64,000 bases of DNA from Sipunculus nudus (taxonomy: Eukaryota > Annelida > Sipuncula > Golfingiida > Sipunculidae), in assembly GCA_026874595.1 (NCBI GenBank), contig CM049311.1:22500676-22564675 (forward strand), given 5' to 3'. The translations under genes were made by a program, and so were the position numbers. The notes under the pieces were generated by a model. It saw nothing but the letters and a program-made list of their open reading frames with translations. It searched no databases and was not told the origin of the DNA. Positions 24,099 through 35,712 of this stretch are shown here, one piece after another (positions within the stretch are counted from its first letter, which is position 1; the number at the start of each line of letters is the position of its first letter).

Positions 24099-27000
24099 AT
24101 GTCTAATACTTGTCAGATAGTATCATTGAATGCCAGAGGACTGGCCAGTTATTCTAAAAGAAGAGAAGTTTTTCATTGGTTAAACAAGAAAGAATGTCAT
24201 ATTATATTTTTACAAGAGACTCATAGTACTTCAAAATGTGAAAATAAATGGAAATCAGAATGGGGACATCAAATATATTTTAGCCATGGCACTAACCAAG
24301 CAAGAGGGGTATGTACATTAATTAAAAACAAAACTGCCTTAGAGATAAAAGCTGTAAGAGGGGATAATCATGGGAGATATTTAATTATTAATACAATAAT
24401 AGGTCAACATGAGATCTCCTTTGTTAACATATATGCACCAAATAAGGATGAACCCTGCTTCTTTGAGGAACTTATTAATGTTATCAGCACCAATTGTACA
24501 GGTAGCTTAATAATAGGTGGAGATTTTAATTTAACTCTTAATCCAAACTTAGATAAAAAGGGCGGGCATTCTAAAAGTCACATGAAATCTAGACAAGTGA
24601 TAAGCCATTGGATAGAATTAGAACAGTTATCTGATATCTGGAGATTACAACATCCCAATCATTTAGAATATACATGGCATAGATATCTTCCTAAACCAGT
24701 ATTTTGCAGACTTGACTTCTTTCTAATTAGTGATAGCCTAATAAGTTGTATAAACCAATCTGATATTGAAGCTGGGTATAAAAGTGACCACTCTTTGATT
24801 AAAATAAATATGGCAATAACAGAACATAAGAATGGACCAGGTTTCTGGAAATTGAATTGTTCATTACTAAAGGATCAAAGTTATATCTCCAAAATAAAAG
24901 AGTGTATAAAAGACACTATTAACAATAATAAAGGAACAAATCCATCATTAATGTGGGATACTTTAAAATGTCAGATAAGAGGAGAAACAATAGCATACGC
25001 AGCCTACAAGAAAAAAGTACAAACACAACAAATTAAACATTCAGAAAGGTTAATTCATCAACTACAGACCATATATAACACAACAGGTGATACTAAAGAT
25101 AAAGAAAATTGGGAAGTAGCAGTTAATAACCATAAAGAGTTTGTTGAAGAGAAAACAAGAGGAGCAATTATAAGATGTAGAACCACATGGTATACAGAGG
25201 GGGACAAACCGACTAAATATTTTCTTAACTTAGAAAAAAGAAACTTTAATCGAAAATCCATAATAAAACTCAAAGATAAACAAGGTAGAATAATAATAGA
25301 ACCCAAAGAGATATTAAATGAGGAACTACAATTTTATACAAATTTATATACAGCACAAGCCAAGTCTGATAATGTTAATAGGGATTTCTTTTTACCAGAA
25401 AATAATAAAATGCTCAATGAAGAGGAAAGGACTTTGTGTGAAGAAGAATTTAAAATTTAAGAATTTAAAAACACTATTGATTCAATGGCCCTTAATAAGA
25501 CTCCAGGCCCAGATGGGTTCCCAGTAGAATTTTATAAAACATTTTGGTCTGATTTAAAAGAATATTTTATAAATGCTATAAGTAACTCATATAATAAAGG
25601 CTGCCTTCCACTCACTATGCGTCAAGGGATAATATGTCTCATTCCTAAGAGAGGCAAGGACCAACTTCTTTTGAAAAACTGGCGCCCCCTTTCTCTTCTT
25701 AATACCGATTATAAAATATTAGCAAAAACTTTAGCCAATAAACTTAAAATAGTCTTACCTTCAATAATACATTCAGATCAAACTGGTTTCATGAAAAATC
25801 GATATATCGGAGAAAATATAATAAAAATTATAAGCATTATCTCTCATTTAAAAAATAAAAAGATAGGAGGTTACCTGTTATCAGTTGATTTTGAAAAAGC
25901 ATTTGATCAGTTAGAATGGCCTTATATTCAAGATGTTCTTCAAGCATTTAATTTTGGACCAATCCTTCGAAATTTGATTAAGATATTATATCATAATATA
26001 ATATTTTTAGCTGTGTTCTGAACAGAGGATGGGCCACTGATTTCTTCTCAGTAACAAGAGGTGTTAGACAGGGATGTCCCCTATCACCATACTTATTCAT
26101 ATTGGCAGCAGAAATACTAGCAAATGAAATAAGGAATAACTGTAAAATAAAAGGAGTAATAGTTGATCAGAAGGAACACAAAATTATTCAGTATGCAGAT
26201 GACACTGTTTTAACTCTTACAGGAGGACCAATGTCAATCAAAGAAGTCTTGGATGTATTTAAAAGGTTTCAACAAATATCAGGTCTTAAAGTTAACTTAG
26301 AAAAAACAACAATAATGCCGATAACAAACTATTTTTATAATCAGGCACAATTGAAAGACTTAGGTCTGTGTTGGTGTACTAATCCAGTTAAAATTTTAGG
26401 AATCTCAATTCATCCGGAATGGAAAAAAAATGATAAAAACTAACAATAAAGAAATCCTTAGTAAAATTAAAACTATTATAAATATCTGGAGACACAGAAT
26501 TATGTCCTTGTCTGGAAGGATAACCATTGTGAAAACATGTATTATTTCACAACTCATATATTTATTCCTTGTACTTCCTAAGCCATCACAAATTTATATT
26601 AAAGAAGTGGAAAGATTAATATTTAAATTTATATGGAATAACCAACCAGATAAGGTTAAGAGAAACACTTTAATAGCACCGAGAGATAAAGGAGGGTTAA
26701 ATATGATTAATCTCCAAGCTAAGTTACAATCCTTAAAAATCTCATGGGTTAAACGTTTTCTTAGTAGCTCTACTGAAAATGGTTGGAGACAGATTATTAA
26801 TGTACAATTAAAAAATCTAGGTACATATATATTTAAATGTAACTTAAGAGTGAACGACTTAAAAGATTTGAATGTCTCTTGTGATCCATTCTGGAAAGAA
26901 GTACTTCAATCCTGGTGCAATTACAATTACACTAAGACGGTTTCTATAAATGAAATTCAGTCACAAACTTTGTGGTTTAACTCTCACATAAAAATAAATA

Positions 27001-27875
27001 ACACAGTAATATTTTATAATAAATTATATAAGGCAGGGGTCAAAACAGTTTCAGACATTACTAAAAATGTGGGAAACAATGTTACATTTCTGAGCTTTGA
27101 AGAATTAATAAGCAGATACAAAGTTACTATTAACTTTATGCACTACACAGGATTGCTGCATGCAATCCCAGGAACTTGGAAAAAAGATATAAAGAATAAC
27201 TCAAAGGTCCAACTGCAAGAATATGGGGTTGAAAAAATTTTAAGAATGAAAAATACTTCACGTTTCATCTACAGTGATTTAATAAATAACCTCTATATTT
27301 TGCCAGTCAAATCAATGGAAAAGTGGACCAGAGAGTTAGAATTACAAAACAATGAAATCATACTTAAAGCCTTCAAAAATATAACTAGTATTACCATTTC
27401 TGAGAAGCTAAGAACCTTTCAGTTTAAACTACTACATAGGATTCTACCTTTGAATCCCTTCCTCTATAAATTGAAAAAAAGTGACAAAGAATTGTGCACA
27501 TTTTGAGAGACAGATAGAGAGACATATTCTCATATATTTTATCACTGTGAAATAACATACAGCTTAATATCTGATTTAAAAAAATGGTTGAGAAACATAG
27601 GCTTAGATATACACATGAGCAATTTCAGAAAAACCTTTATAATTATGAACACTACCAACGACACCCTTCTAGATATTTTAATACTACTCTTTAAACATTT
27701 CGTATACACATGTAAGTGTAAAGAAAAAATTCCTACGTTCTGTATATATACAAACTACGTATTACAGATCTATAAAATAGAAGAAAATATAGCTAGAGCA
27801 AAAGGTAAAATAGTAATACATGACCAGAAATGGAAACAACTTAAAAATAAATATTTTAAAGAAAACCATTGCTGA
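24099..27875 (+). pseudogene. LINE A ORF2: endonuclease-reverse transcriptase, disrupted
   Basis: Reads from the first ATG (24,099). The APE-type endonuclease spans residues ~5-245 with FLQETH, VNIYAPN, GGDFN, RLDFFLIS and SDHSLI. The RT region holds NKTPGPDG, FEKAFDQLEW, RGVRQGCPLSPYLF and YADD. The C-terminal region holds WRHRIMSLSGR and a Cys/His motif (CTF then HIFYHC). Lesions: in-frame TAA at 25,458-25,460; a frameshift near 26,000 between the FEKAFD block and RGVRQGCP; a second frameshift in the A-run at about 26,421-26,428; and TGA at 27,504-27,506, exactly where the second cysteine of the CTFC motif is expected. Catalytic residues are otherwise kept, suggesting moderate age. Confidence 0.9.
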
Positions 27876-28069
27876 AATAATACCTATCTTAAAGCAAAAA
27901 CAAAAAATATTTACCATGATTATTTCAATATGTTTATAATGTACCCTGTCTGTATTTGTTGTTTATGTACATCCGGTTAGTGTGTATCAACCTTAGTGTG
28001 AATGTATACATGTATGCATGTTTTTGTTTTATGTAAATTGTATGATGATGTAAAATCATGTGTACTGTC

Positions 28070-28094
28070 AAAAAAAAAAAAAAAAAAAAAAAAA
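28070..28094 (+). other. LINE A poly(A) tail
   Basis: A run of 25 A ends exactly at the 3' target-site duplication (28,095-28,106). Confidence 0.9.
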
Positions 28095-28832
28095 GTTGAA
28101 AAAATCGTGCAACTTGTTATTCCGCAAATCATATTGAAAATAAAAATAAAGTCAATTTACAATAATATATTTCAAACGTTCTATACAAACACCAAAACCA
28201 TTACAGATATATTGAAAGTTATAATACTTAAATGATAAATTATTTAAAAACTAAAAAAAGTCAATTATATCACAAGTCTATTTATGGAAAACATCTAAAT
28301 CGTCTGTCAGAATTTTAGTGATTGTCATGAAGCATGATGTGTCTTCTTCAAATTCCTCTTCCATTCCAGGTTTTTGGTGTTTGCTTTCGACCAAGTCAGT
28401 TATTTTGCTATCCGAATAAGTCTTTTCGCCATACTGCTCCAAGCCTGGGATTGCAACCTATTAATTTGTCAGAAATTATGTTAATCCACACTGACCTTCG
28501 ATGAGCAGAACTTGGAGGGTCGCCAGGAAAGGTATGACACAATATATGTTTGAAGACATTTCATGTTGTCATAACACAGGTAATTATGCGAATATAGCCT
28601 CATTCCCATTCCTATAAATTACATGATTTACTAAGTATCGTTATTTATAATTTTAGTATCTTCCCAGTTACTTTTATTCAAATGTCTTTGCAAGGCCTAT
28701 TTTTCTTTCTTTTTTTATCTTTGAAAGTTCGCCTGCACTGCTTCTGAAAATTGTCAGAACAATAACTTCTTGATATATTTTACTCATAAAAAATTATGAT
28801 TTCAACGGCTAAACGTAGTGCTGGATATGGGC

Positions 28833-28873
28833 CCTTTTATACACACCTTTTGTGTGGTTGCTATAGCAACCAC
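28833..28873 (-). promoter_or_regulatory. TATA-like box and X-box-like palindrome, left arm
   Basis: The 20-bp perfect palindrome GTGGTTGCTATAGCAACCAC (28,854-28,873) contains GTTGCTATAGCAAC, which resembles an RFX-family X-box. About 10 bp away, the minus strand reads GTGTATAAAAGG, a good TATA box pointing left, away from LINE B. Both are conserved in the right arm (61,613-61,653). Promoter function is inferred. Confidence 0.35.
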
Positions 28874-29096
28874 GGCTAATTTTATCGAATATCGTTCACC
28901 CCCTTGGTTATATAATGTTGCAACAGGACTGTTCGTGGTCAGATGATTTCTTTTGAAACACCAAGACTGGACAGTATGTACACTAACAAAAGAGATTGTT
29001 GCTAAACAGGAACTTTATAAATAAGGATAAAATGGGAAAATATAAAAAAAATGCATAACTGCAACAAAAAGCGTATTAGCGTGGCAAATTGAATAG

Positions 29097-31030
29097 ATGA
29101 CGACCTGTACTGTTTTAAATGTGCGTGCATTAAACGGCCTCGCGTATACGCCGGCGATAGACCTTACGTTGTCGCATAAGACGCAGCGAGTGATGATACT
29201 GCGACTGAATCCACTTACCAGGCCTATATTAGAACGCAGAGTAAATCTTCATCTATTCTCACAGAGAGGGGTAATTACATAGCGAATAGCTGTATTACAT
29301 TATCAACAAAATCGACATTGTTCCCCGTGATCTCCTGGTAAAATTAGTAGCTGAATTTTAAAATGATGATGACGTAGAAGGAGCAAAACAAATGTTATAT
29401 CAGAACTGCATCCCATCAACAAGAAAATTATTTCAAAAAGGAACAAATAAACGCACCGCTAATGTAGCTGACATCATTGCGGTAATATATGAGTTAGATG
29501 CAGAAAAAAAAGCCACAATTCTACGCCGATAATCCGTTAAAATTACCGCCTATGGATATGAACTCAGTCGATGTCATGGACATAATGACAGGAATTAATT
29601 CGATTAAATGTAAATTGACGGTTTTCCGAAAGGAGTCAGCAGAACAAAACGCCGAGCGAACTTTGTTGTTGGTAAATCATCCTTTCAGAGCAGCCAGATG
29701 TCTTAACGGAAACGGTTCGTGTCACTGTTTATGACTCGTCTAGATCCAAACACCAAAGCTGAAGATGTCCATAAGTTTGGGGAGAGCAAATTCAAAATTT
29801 GAACGTATAAAGTTGAAGACTCGCTTTGAGTCATATGCATCGTTTACAGTAGAAGGCCACAGTCATAATGTTGCTCACCTATACGAATACCTAAGATTGT
29901 CCTGGCACGCAGGTTTTTTACACTCAAGGAAAAGGAGTATGTAAAGCAGTAATAAATTATCTCAAATTGAATGCTTCTCATTTAACTGTAGAGGCTTTCA
30001 ATCTTCACTCTGTGTAAAAAAAAAATAATTTAATATGTATACAAGAACATAGGATATATAAACATGAGTTGTATATGTTAAATAAAGTACATGCTCATTT
30101 TAGGGGTATAGGCAAATCTCCAAAGGATGCTGGGGAAGCAATGCGGCCCGGACTCCCTCACGGCGGGGTAGCAATTTTATTGAATAAATCTCTAAATCGG
30201 TATGTTACAATGCTTCCAGTTGAATGAAGATGGGCATGTGGTATAACAGCAAACATTGTTGGCCAGCCAATATGTTTCATAACTGGCTGTCTACCACATG
30301 AGTCACTTGCAAATATCGAATTATATAATGAATGTCTCGAAAATATAAATGCATTTGTTCAAAATGTATGCCAGTCATCCGCCGCTTATATCATCGGTGA
30401 TTATAATGCAGACTTGCTTTTGCTCCTACTTTGCAACATATGCAAGAGGACTATTATATTCTGTCTGATTATGTGTTCCTGAAAAATCCCTTTACGTATG
30501 TCAGTAAAGCACGGGGAACAACTTCATGGCTGGACCACTGCATGAGTGCTCATGAAGCTAATAGCGTAATTGGCGATATTGAAATCCTTCGAGGTTTTGT
30601 GACATCAGATCACCTGCCAATCTGTTTTTTGATAATACACTACTGATTCCTGTTGTAGCCAATAACACATAGCAACGTAAATTTAACAGGCCGCATTTGG
30701 GAAAATATCAAAATAGCATTGTGGCATTATTGTAATGGTGTTGAAAACTTATTCGTGGGACATACCTGTACTACATTTTGCACTATGTCGTAACATTTGT
30801 TGCAAACACAGACTACACCTGTCTCAAATAGATTGCCAGTACCACATTATAGTTAAAGCGATGAGAACTGTATCAGATCTTCTGTTCTGTCACTCCACTA
30901 GTGCAAAAAGTGAAAGAATAAAAGACAACAAAACATATCAGGATGGAATGAACATGTCAAACATGCACACCATGCTGCGAGACAGGCGTTTTTTAATTGG
31001 CAGCGAGATTGAAATATTCCACTAAACGCC
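29097..31030 (+). mobile_element. LINE B, left copy: ORF1 and endonuclease part, RT missing
   Basis: Broken frames match a non-LTR family seen widely in marine invertebrates. ORF1-like pieces lie at 29,097-29,730 (RGVIT, NKIDIVPRDLLVKL, FYADNPLKLPP). ORF2 endonuclease pieces lie at about 30,060-30,646 (GGVAILLNKSL, YIIGDYNADL, TTSWLDHCMS, TSDHLPICF). A post-endonuclease region lies at 30,735-31,025 (YSWDIPVL, DCQYH). Several stops and frameshifts are shared with the right copy. Sequence homology stops at 31,030, where a deletion relative to the right arm removes the RT domain. Clade (probably within the jockey/CR1/L2 group) is uncertain. Confidence 0.8.
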
Positions 31031-31048
31031 TATTTAAAAACCACTTAT

Positions 31049-31050
<2 letters not shown>

Positions 31051-31111
<61 letters not shown>
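31051..31111. repeat. (AT)n microsatellite in left arm
   Basis: Long uninterrupted AT run; the equivalent tract in the right arm (57,116-57,185) is interrupted by TTT. Confidence 0.9.
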
Positions 31112-31115
<4 letters not shown>

Positions 31116-31410
31116 TTGTTTACACAGAACTTATTTTTCTTTTAGAGTCTACGTGTTTAAGTATATATGAGTTCAGCCAGTTTCTTCGACTGAACGTTCA
31201 CGTCTTTTCTGGTGTGATATTGGATGGCGAGTGTGCCATGATTGATTAAGCCGTTTGAGGGCTAACATCCTGTCAGGAATTTTGCTTCTTGGGAATTTGT
31301 TGAAATTTATTTATGATTATTGATATAATTTCTTTGAATTGTTTAATGTTTTGTAATATTTGAAATTGAAAGTCAGTGCGGAGGCGTGATGCATTCGCTG
31401 TCCACGTAGA

Positions 31411-31701
31411 GTGAATGGAGACCTTAACCATTGGATCGAGATGGCGGGTATAGGCGATTACTTCAACCTGTTATTTGACATGCTAATGCGTGAAGAGTAT
31501 TTAAACTGTTACAGCAAGGATTTTTCTGTGATTTTGAAAGAGAGACAGTGTCGCGATATAGATAGCATGGCGGAGATGGCCGTGCAGTATACGGGCGGTA
31601 GCTCTTTACCCATTTGTTATGGGTTAGTAGTCGGCAAAGGCAGCCAAGATGTTACGCGATCTTCAGTTGCTCTTCGGCAGGAGCACATGAAACTTACGTA
31701 G
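31411..31701 (+). pseudogene. Gag fragment of the Gmr1-like remnant
   Basis: The frame reads about 96 residues including EEYLNCYSKDFSVILKE and MAEMAVQYTGG. This fits the helical capsid C-terminal region of Ty3/gypsy gag (pattern: Y/F-L, D-L, LRE/LKE, A-D/Q-Y). It ends in a stop with no nucleocapsid zinc knuckle in frame. Confidence 0.6.
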
Positions 31702-31734
31702 ATCCGGACCAGTTTACCGGACACAACGTTTAGT

Positions 31735-32126
31735 GTCGGTTGATTGACGGATCAGTTAGCCGTTTATGTAGGGCGATGATTAGTGTAGACAGTCCCTTTT
31801 TAATAGGAACTATCCAGGCAATTGTAGTCGGAGGTGCAGTTTGCGATTCAGCACTAGGAAATGCATCAGGAGCGCGGGATGCGCACGATCCGAATCCTAC
31901 GTGGAGGTCTGTCCGAATTTCAGATATAGTGCATGACAACATCGAATCACCACGTGAAGTGACGTCCGCAGAAGAGACGCTTGTCGCTGCACGTACAGGA
32001 CCGTTGCGAAGTATACATGTAGCTAGTCCAGAAACTGATGTAAGTCAGGCCGATGTTTTGAAGGCGAAAGAAGAAGATCCGTCGTTAGCTCCGAACTGGA
32101 AACTTGCCAAAATTGCTGACGGATGA
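31735..32126 (+). pseudogene. Retropepsin-like fragment and linker
   Basis: The stretch VDSPFLIGTIQAIVV and then SALGNASGARD resembles the second half of gypsy-type proteases (a flap and a GN(I/L)xGA motif). The catalytic DSG/DTG position lies at or before the apparent start (IDGSVS) and is degraded. The linker (SQADVLKAKEEDPSL) leads into integrase. Confidence 0.5.
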
Positions 32127-32790
32127 TAAAACATTCCTTGTTAAGGACGATTTCTTAGTCAGTATTGCGCGAGATAAAGGCCATGATCCGGATGGACCAA
32201 AGATCGTCGTATCCAAGTCGTTATACGGACTGATGTCAGTAATGTCATGGGCCTCGAGGCGAATATGGCGTCGATCGAACACACCAATCTACTGGAAGGG
32301 TATGTACGGCGGTAGAGCAGTGTTTTGCAAGTCGTGTCCCCTGTGCCAGAAAACCATACCGAAAGGCAGAGTGCCTGGGCCACGATATGCAAGGTGCCTC
32401 TTGTTGACGAACTTTGGCGTAGGGTCGCCACGGGTCTGGTCAGACCCTCCATCCCGAGTCTGACAAGCTTCATCGTTTAATTCTGACCATCCTGGGTTAC
32501 GCTACGGTAAACCCGGAGATAGTGGTCTTAAAGAACATAGACACCGCGACCGTAACAGACGCGTTAGTCGACGTCTGTGCAGGGGTTGGAGTATCAGCGA
32601 AAATACTCACTGACATGGGAAGTCAGTACACATCTGATCTCAGGAGCAAGTTAGTCGTGTGTCATCTGTAAAACAGGTAACCACCACATCATATCACCCG
32701 ATGTGTAACGGGATAGTGGAATGGTTCAACAGTACAGTGAAACTGAAGTAAAAGTGGATTTGCATGGAGAGACCACGAGATTGGGATCGG
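32104..32790 (+). pseudogene. Integrase fragment (zinc-binding region and core)
   Basis: Two frames. The first carries the degraded HHCC region (CKSCPLC, then KTIPKGRVP). The second carries the DDE-type core (TDMGSQYTSD and NGIVEWFN), ending near ERPRDWDR. Frameshifts and a stop (VKLK then TAA) rule out activity. Confidence 0.65.
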
Positions 32791-32800
32791 TAATTGAGCC

Positions 32801-35249
32801 CTGTGCTCTTCCCAAGACCTCAAAACTGCTATTAGCCTTTATTCTTAATTTTCTCAAATTAAATAATTGCAAATATTTCAAATAATGTTAAACCTCGGGC
32901 AGTGATTCACAGTTTAGGCAATGTTTATTTGTCGTGTCTGCCCGATATACTATATGCTGATGACATGGGTACAGGGTAAGAAATATTTTTATTCCATTGC
33001 AAACCTTAATCTGTGGCAAGTTTTCCTAGTCGAGTTTTGAGGCCCATTTAGTGCTCGACGTATTAGAATGATAGATTCTTATGTAACCATGAAATATTTT
33101 ATAAATTTTGACAGTCATATACCCTTAACATCGAGGCTAACATCTATGAAAATTATCAATACAGGCAAATGTGGATAAAACAGGGTCATTTTTTTCAATC
33201 CCATGTTTTGGAATTTTTTTGGTAACTCTTATTATTAATCACGGATACGTTAAGATTGAATAATAACAGCTACATTTTGATACAATAATGAGAGCTATGA
33301 TGTCACGTAAAAACATGATTTCATAATTAATATACATTTTTTAAATAATAGCTTTGGTTTCATTTAATTATGGAATATTAAATATTTTTTAAATATGTAA
33401 AATATGTGTGTTGAATTCATATTATATGCAGGTAAATACTACACAGAAAAATGACCAAGAACTTCTAAAACACGAATACACCTGCGGACCTACGTGCATC
33501 GTAGCCTCCACCACTTCTTTGAAGAATCATCCCCAAGGTTTCAGATATAGCAAATAAGTGACACGATATATATTCCCAAAAATATCAACAATGTGGCATG
33601 CCCGTTAAATTATGATTTCACTAGATCATGGATATGTACAAGTTATTCACTACGGTATCTAATTAACATCAGTAAGAACATGTACGCCATAAAACTTTTG
33701 GTGGGAATATTAGTAAAAATCACGGACAATAAGTAAATAGAGGAATTCGGCTCAGTTATCTCCAAAAACAATAACTTACAAGTAAGATAGGAACACTTGC
33801 ACACATATGTTATCACCAGGCATGCAATGATCCTCTGATATACCACTGGCAATACATATCACCTGTGTATGTAAACGATATAAGTTATGCATCCATTAAT
33901 TGAGGCATAAACAGATTGATGTAATAGGTCCAGTCCTCATTTTTCGGTCTTTCAAACGTTTTCTTTAGAGCATATAAAGAAGTTGTTCTTGGAACAATAT
34001 GGCTTTCCCTCTTACCAAAACTATGTTATATTAAATGTCCTGGATACCAATCATGCCGTCTCCACGTGCACACGCAGGCAAGCCTGTCTTTTACTTTAAA
34101 TAAAACAAATCAAATTAACAACATTTATGAAAATGAATGTATTATTTTTTTATTTGTCACTATCAATTTACACTGATCCAAAAAATACCAGAAAAATGCC
34201 AATAATTGTAAAGAACATTATTCATTATAAAACGATACAAAATTCATAATTATTAATGTCTTTCAGGATATTTTGTAAGACATCTGCTTTTGGATTTTCA
34301 GCATTAATGTGCTTTTATTTGAATACTATCGGTATAACATCATAGTACAGATGGTATCATAATATTAAAACATTTAATGACGTGTTTTCAGGTGATGTTC
34401 AGGTGTGCTTTTGTAGCACATTTTGCACATTGTTCCTGTGATGGAAAAATTTGAAATAAAAATAAGATTTATTTGACAGAAATGTATAAAGAGCACAAAC
34501 ACTGGCAGTTAGCTTTCCTAAACAGGAAAAATGTGGATAAAAGCACATGTAGTTTAAAAGCCATGGCGAACTGTTTATATTCAAGAGTGTCTCAAGTTGG
34601 ATAACATGGGACAAAGATTTTCTTTTTCTTTTACTTTTTAGCTGCGCAGGCGATACATATATACTGCCCAACATTCAAAGCTACACCTGAAATTCTTTAA
34701 ACAGTTTTATCCACATTACATTAGACTATTGTCGTTTTATCTGTTTGCATATTCAGAGAGCTTGGTACACTGAGATGTCAAACAGTGCCAAAAACCGAGT
34801 TAACTAAAGTCACTGCTCAGGTTGTTTTAAATCTTTGACCTAAAAATGTTCCATTGATACTGTGATCAAATAAAACGCTTGGAAATGTATCCCAAGGCTT
34901 CTGGCATAAATTATACACATTATACAAATTCACAAATTAAGAATACCCTTTTAGGACATAAAACGACATATATTTTGGTACATCCTCTCACATAGAGGAG
35001 ATAAATAAACAACCTAAATTTTTCAGAAATGGTGATTTCATCCAGCATTATATACTAACGCGTGCTTAAACGACAATTATCTTATACATGTACGAAGGTT
35101 AATATTGCATGAAAATCATGATATTTTAACTGTTCCATCCAATCCACCGAACCATAAACTAATATCTAATACGTTATATTCTTGATATTTTCAAAGTTTC
35201 ATTCGGTTGTGAAGCACGTGCCATTTAAGTTAAAGAGAAGATTAGTGGT
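32801..35249. other. AT-rich intergenic sequence 3' of the receptor gene
   Basis: No domain-bearing frame, tRNA or clear repeat seen. Open frames are under 95 codons and lack splice support. Confidence 0.45.
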
Positions 35250-35255
35250 TTTATT
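35250..35255 (-). terminator. Candidate polyadenylation signal of the receptor gene
   Basis: AATAAA on the minus strand, about 223 nt after the stop codon of the last exon. It is the first canonical hexamer I noticed downstream. No downstream GU-rich element was assessed. Confidence 0.35.
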
Positions 35256-35477
35256 CTGATAGCTAAAAAGCAAATATATATCACAGTATAAACCCATCTG
35301 ATCATATTAACACCTATAAATTCAGGTTTCAACATATATACAGATATACAAAGTAAATTTACCTGACATACATGGTCATGATGAGTGTATTAAAACTTGG
35401 ATATTATAAAGGTTGTCTGCATTTTCTAAACAGAGTTCAGAAGAGCGGTTTGGAAACAAGTATATTTGTGTGAACAC

Positions 35478-35662
35478 TCAAGTACGCCCGAGTTTTGCAT
35501 ACGTCTTTGGTTCAGGGGTCGTGATCTGCTGTTTGTCCAGTGTTTCGTACTTGTTTCCCTCCACGTTGACATATGAGTGTCGGCCGATAGGGGAGAGTCC
35601 TACACTTTCATATTCTCCATCGATACCTGGCACCTTCGCTCTGATATTTTCATCTTGGCTCC
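35478..35662 (-). CDS. Receptor exon I: tyrosine-motif tail and stop codon
   Basis: 185 nt. Acceptor TTTCCCAG; TGA at 35,478-35,480. Four tyrosines sit in YESV, YVNV, YETL and YAKL. YVNV fits the YxNx Grb2-type SH2 consensus. YVNV and YETL are separated by four residues, tighter than a classical ITAM. The plus-strand frame over this exon is a shadow. Confidence 0.85.
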
Positions 35663-35680
35663 CTGGGAAACATATTCAAC

Positions 35681-35712
<32 letters not shown>

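Larger units (their letters stand above)
18547..28094 (+). mobile_element. LINE A: 9.5-kb L1/Tx1-like non-LTR retrotransposon, inactive
   Basis: The element has two ORFs, a terminal 25-A tail (28,070-28,094) and a target-site duplication, and interrupts the left inverted arm. The right arm keeps the unoccupied site. The 5' end begins CGACTTCCGG and then AACATGGCTG, which resembles a YY1-type site as found in vertebrate L1 5' ends. ORF1 is open. ORF2 has two nonsense codons and two frameshifts, so the copy is dead. Unusually, about 4.5 kb separate ORF1 from ORF2, and the base composition drops sharply in G+C after about 20,085. Either the family has a long spacer or a second element is nested inside. 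Clade assignment to L1/Tx1 is from motif recognition. Confidence 0.88.
28095..31396 (+). repeat. Left arm of large inverted duplication, inner part
   Basis: This is the reverse complement of 56,846-62,864 once indels are allowed. The right arm is longer by about 2.0 kb (57,197-59,218), about 0.4 kb (about 61,655-62,060) and about 85 bp (about 62,272-62,350). Identity in the aligned LINE B ORF1 stretch is about 95% by eye. The inner breakpoint is GTCAGTGCGGAGGC at about 31,383-31,396. Confidence 0.9.
31399..32800 (+). mobile_element. Gmr1-like Ty3/gypsy LTR-retrotransposon remnant (gag-PR-IN)
   Basis: Four consecutive pieces in element order: a gag fragment (31,411-31,701), protease and linker (about 31,735-32,126), integrase zinc-binding region (about 32,104-32,390; the CxxC pair CKSCPLC is kept, the histidine pair is damaged), and integrase core (about 32,470-32,790; ILTDMGSQYT, then TTSYHPMCNGIVEWFN). 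Stops and frame changes separate them. Integrase follows protease directly, with no RT-RNase H between. In Gmr1-like elements integrase lies upstream of RT, so this may be a 3'-truncated copy, not an internal deletion. No LTR was found next to it. Confidence 0.75.
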
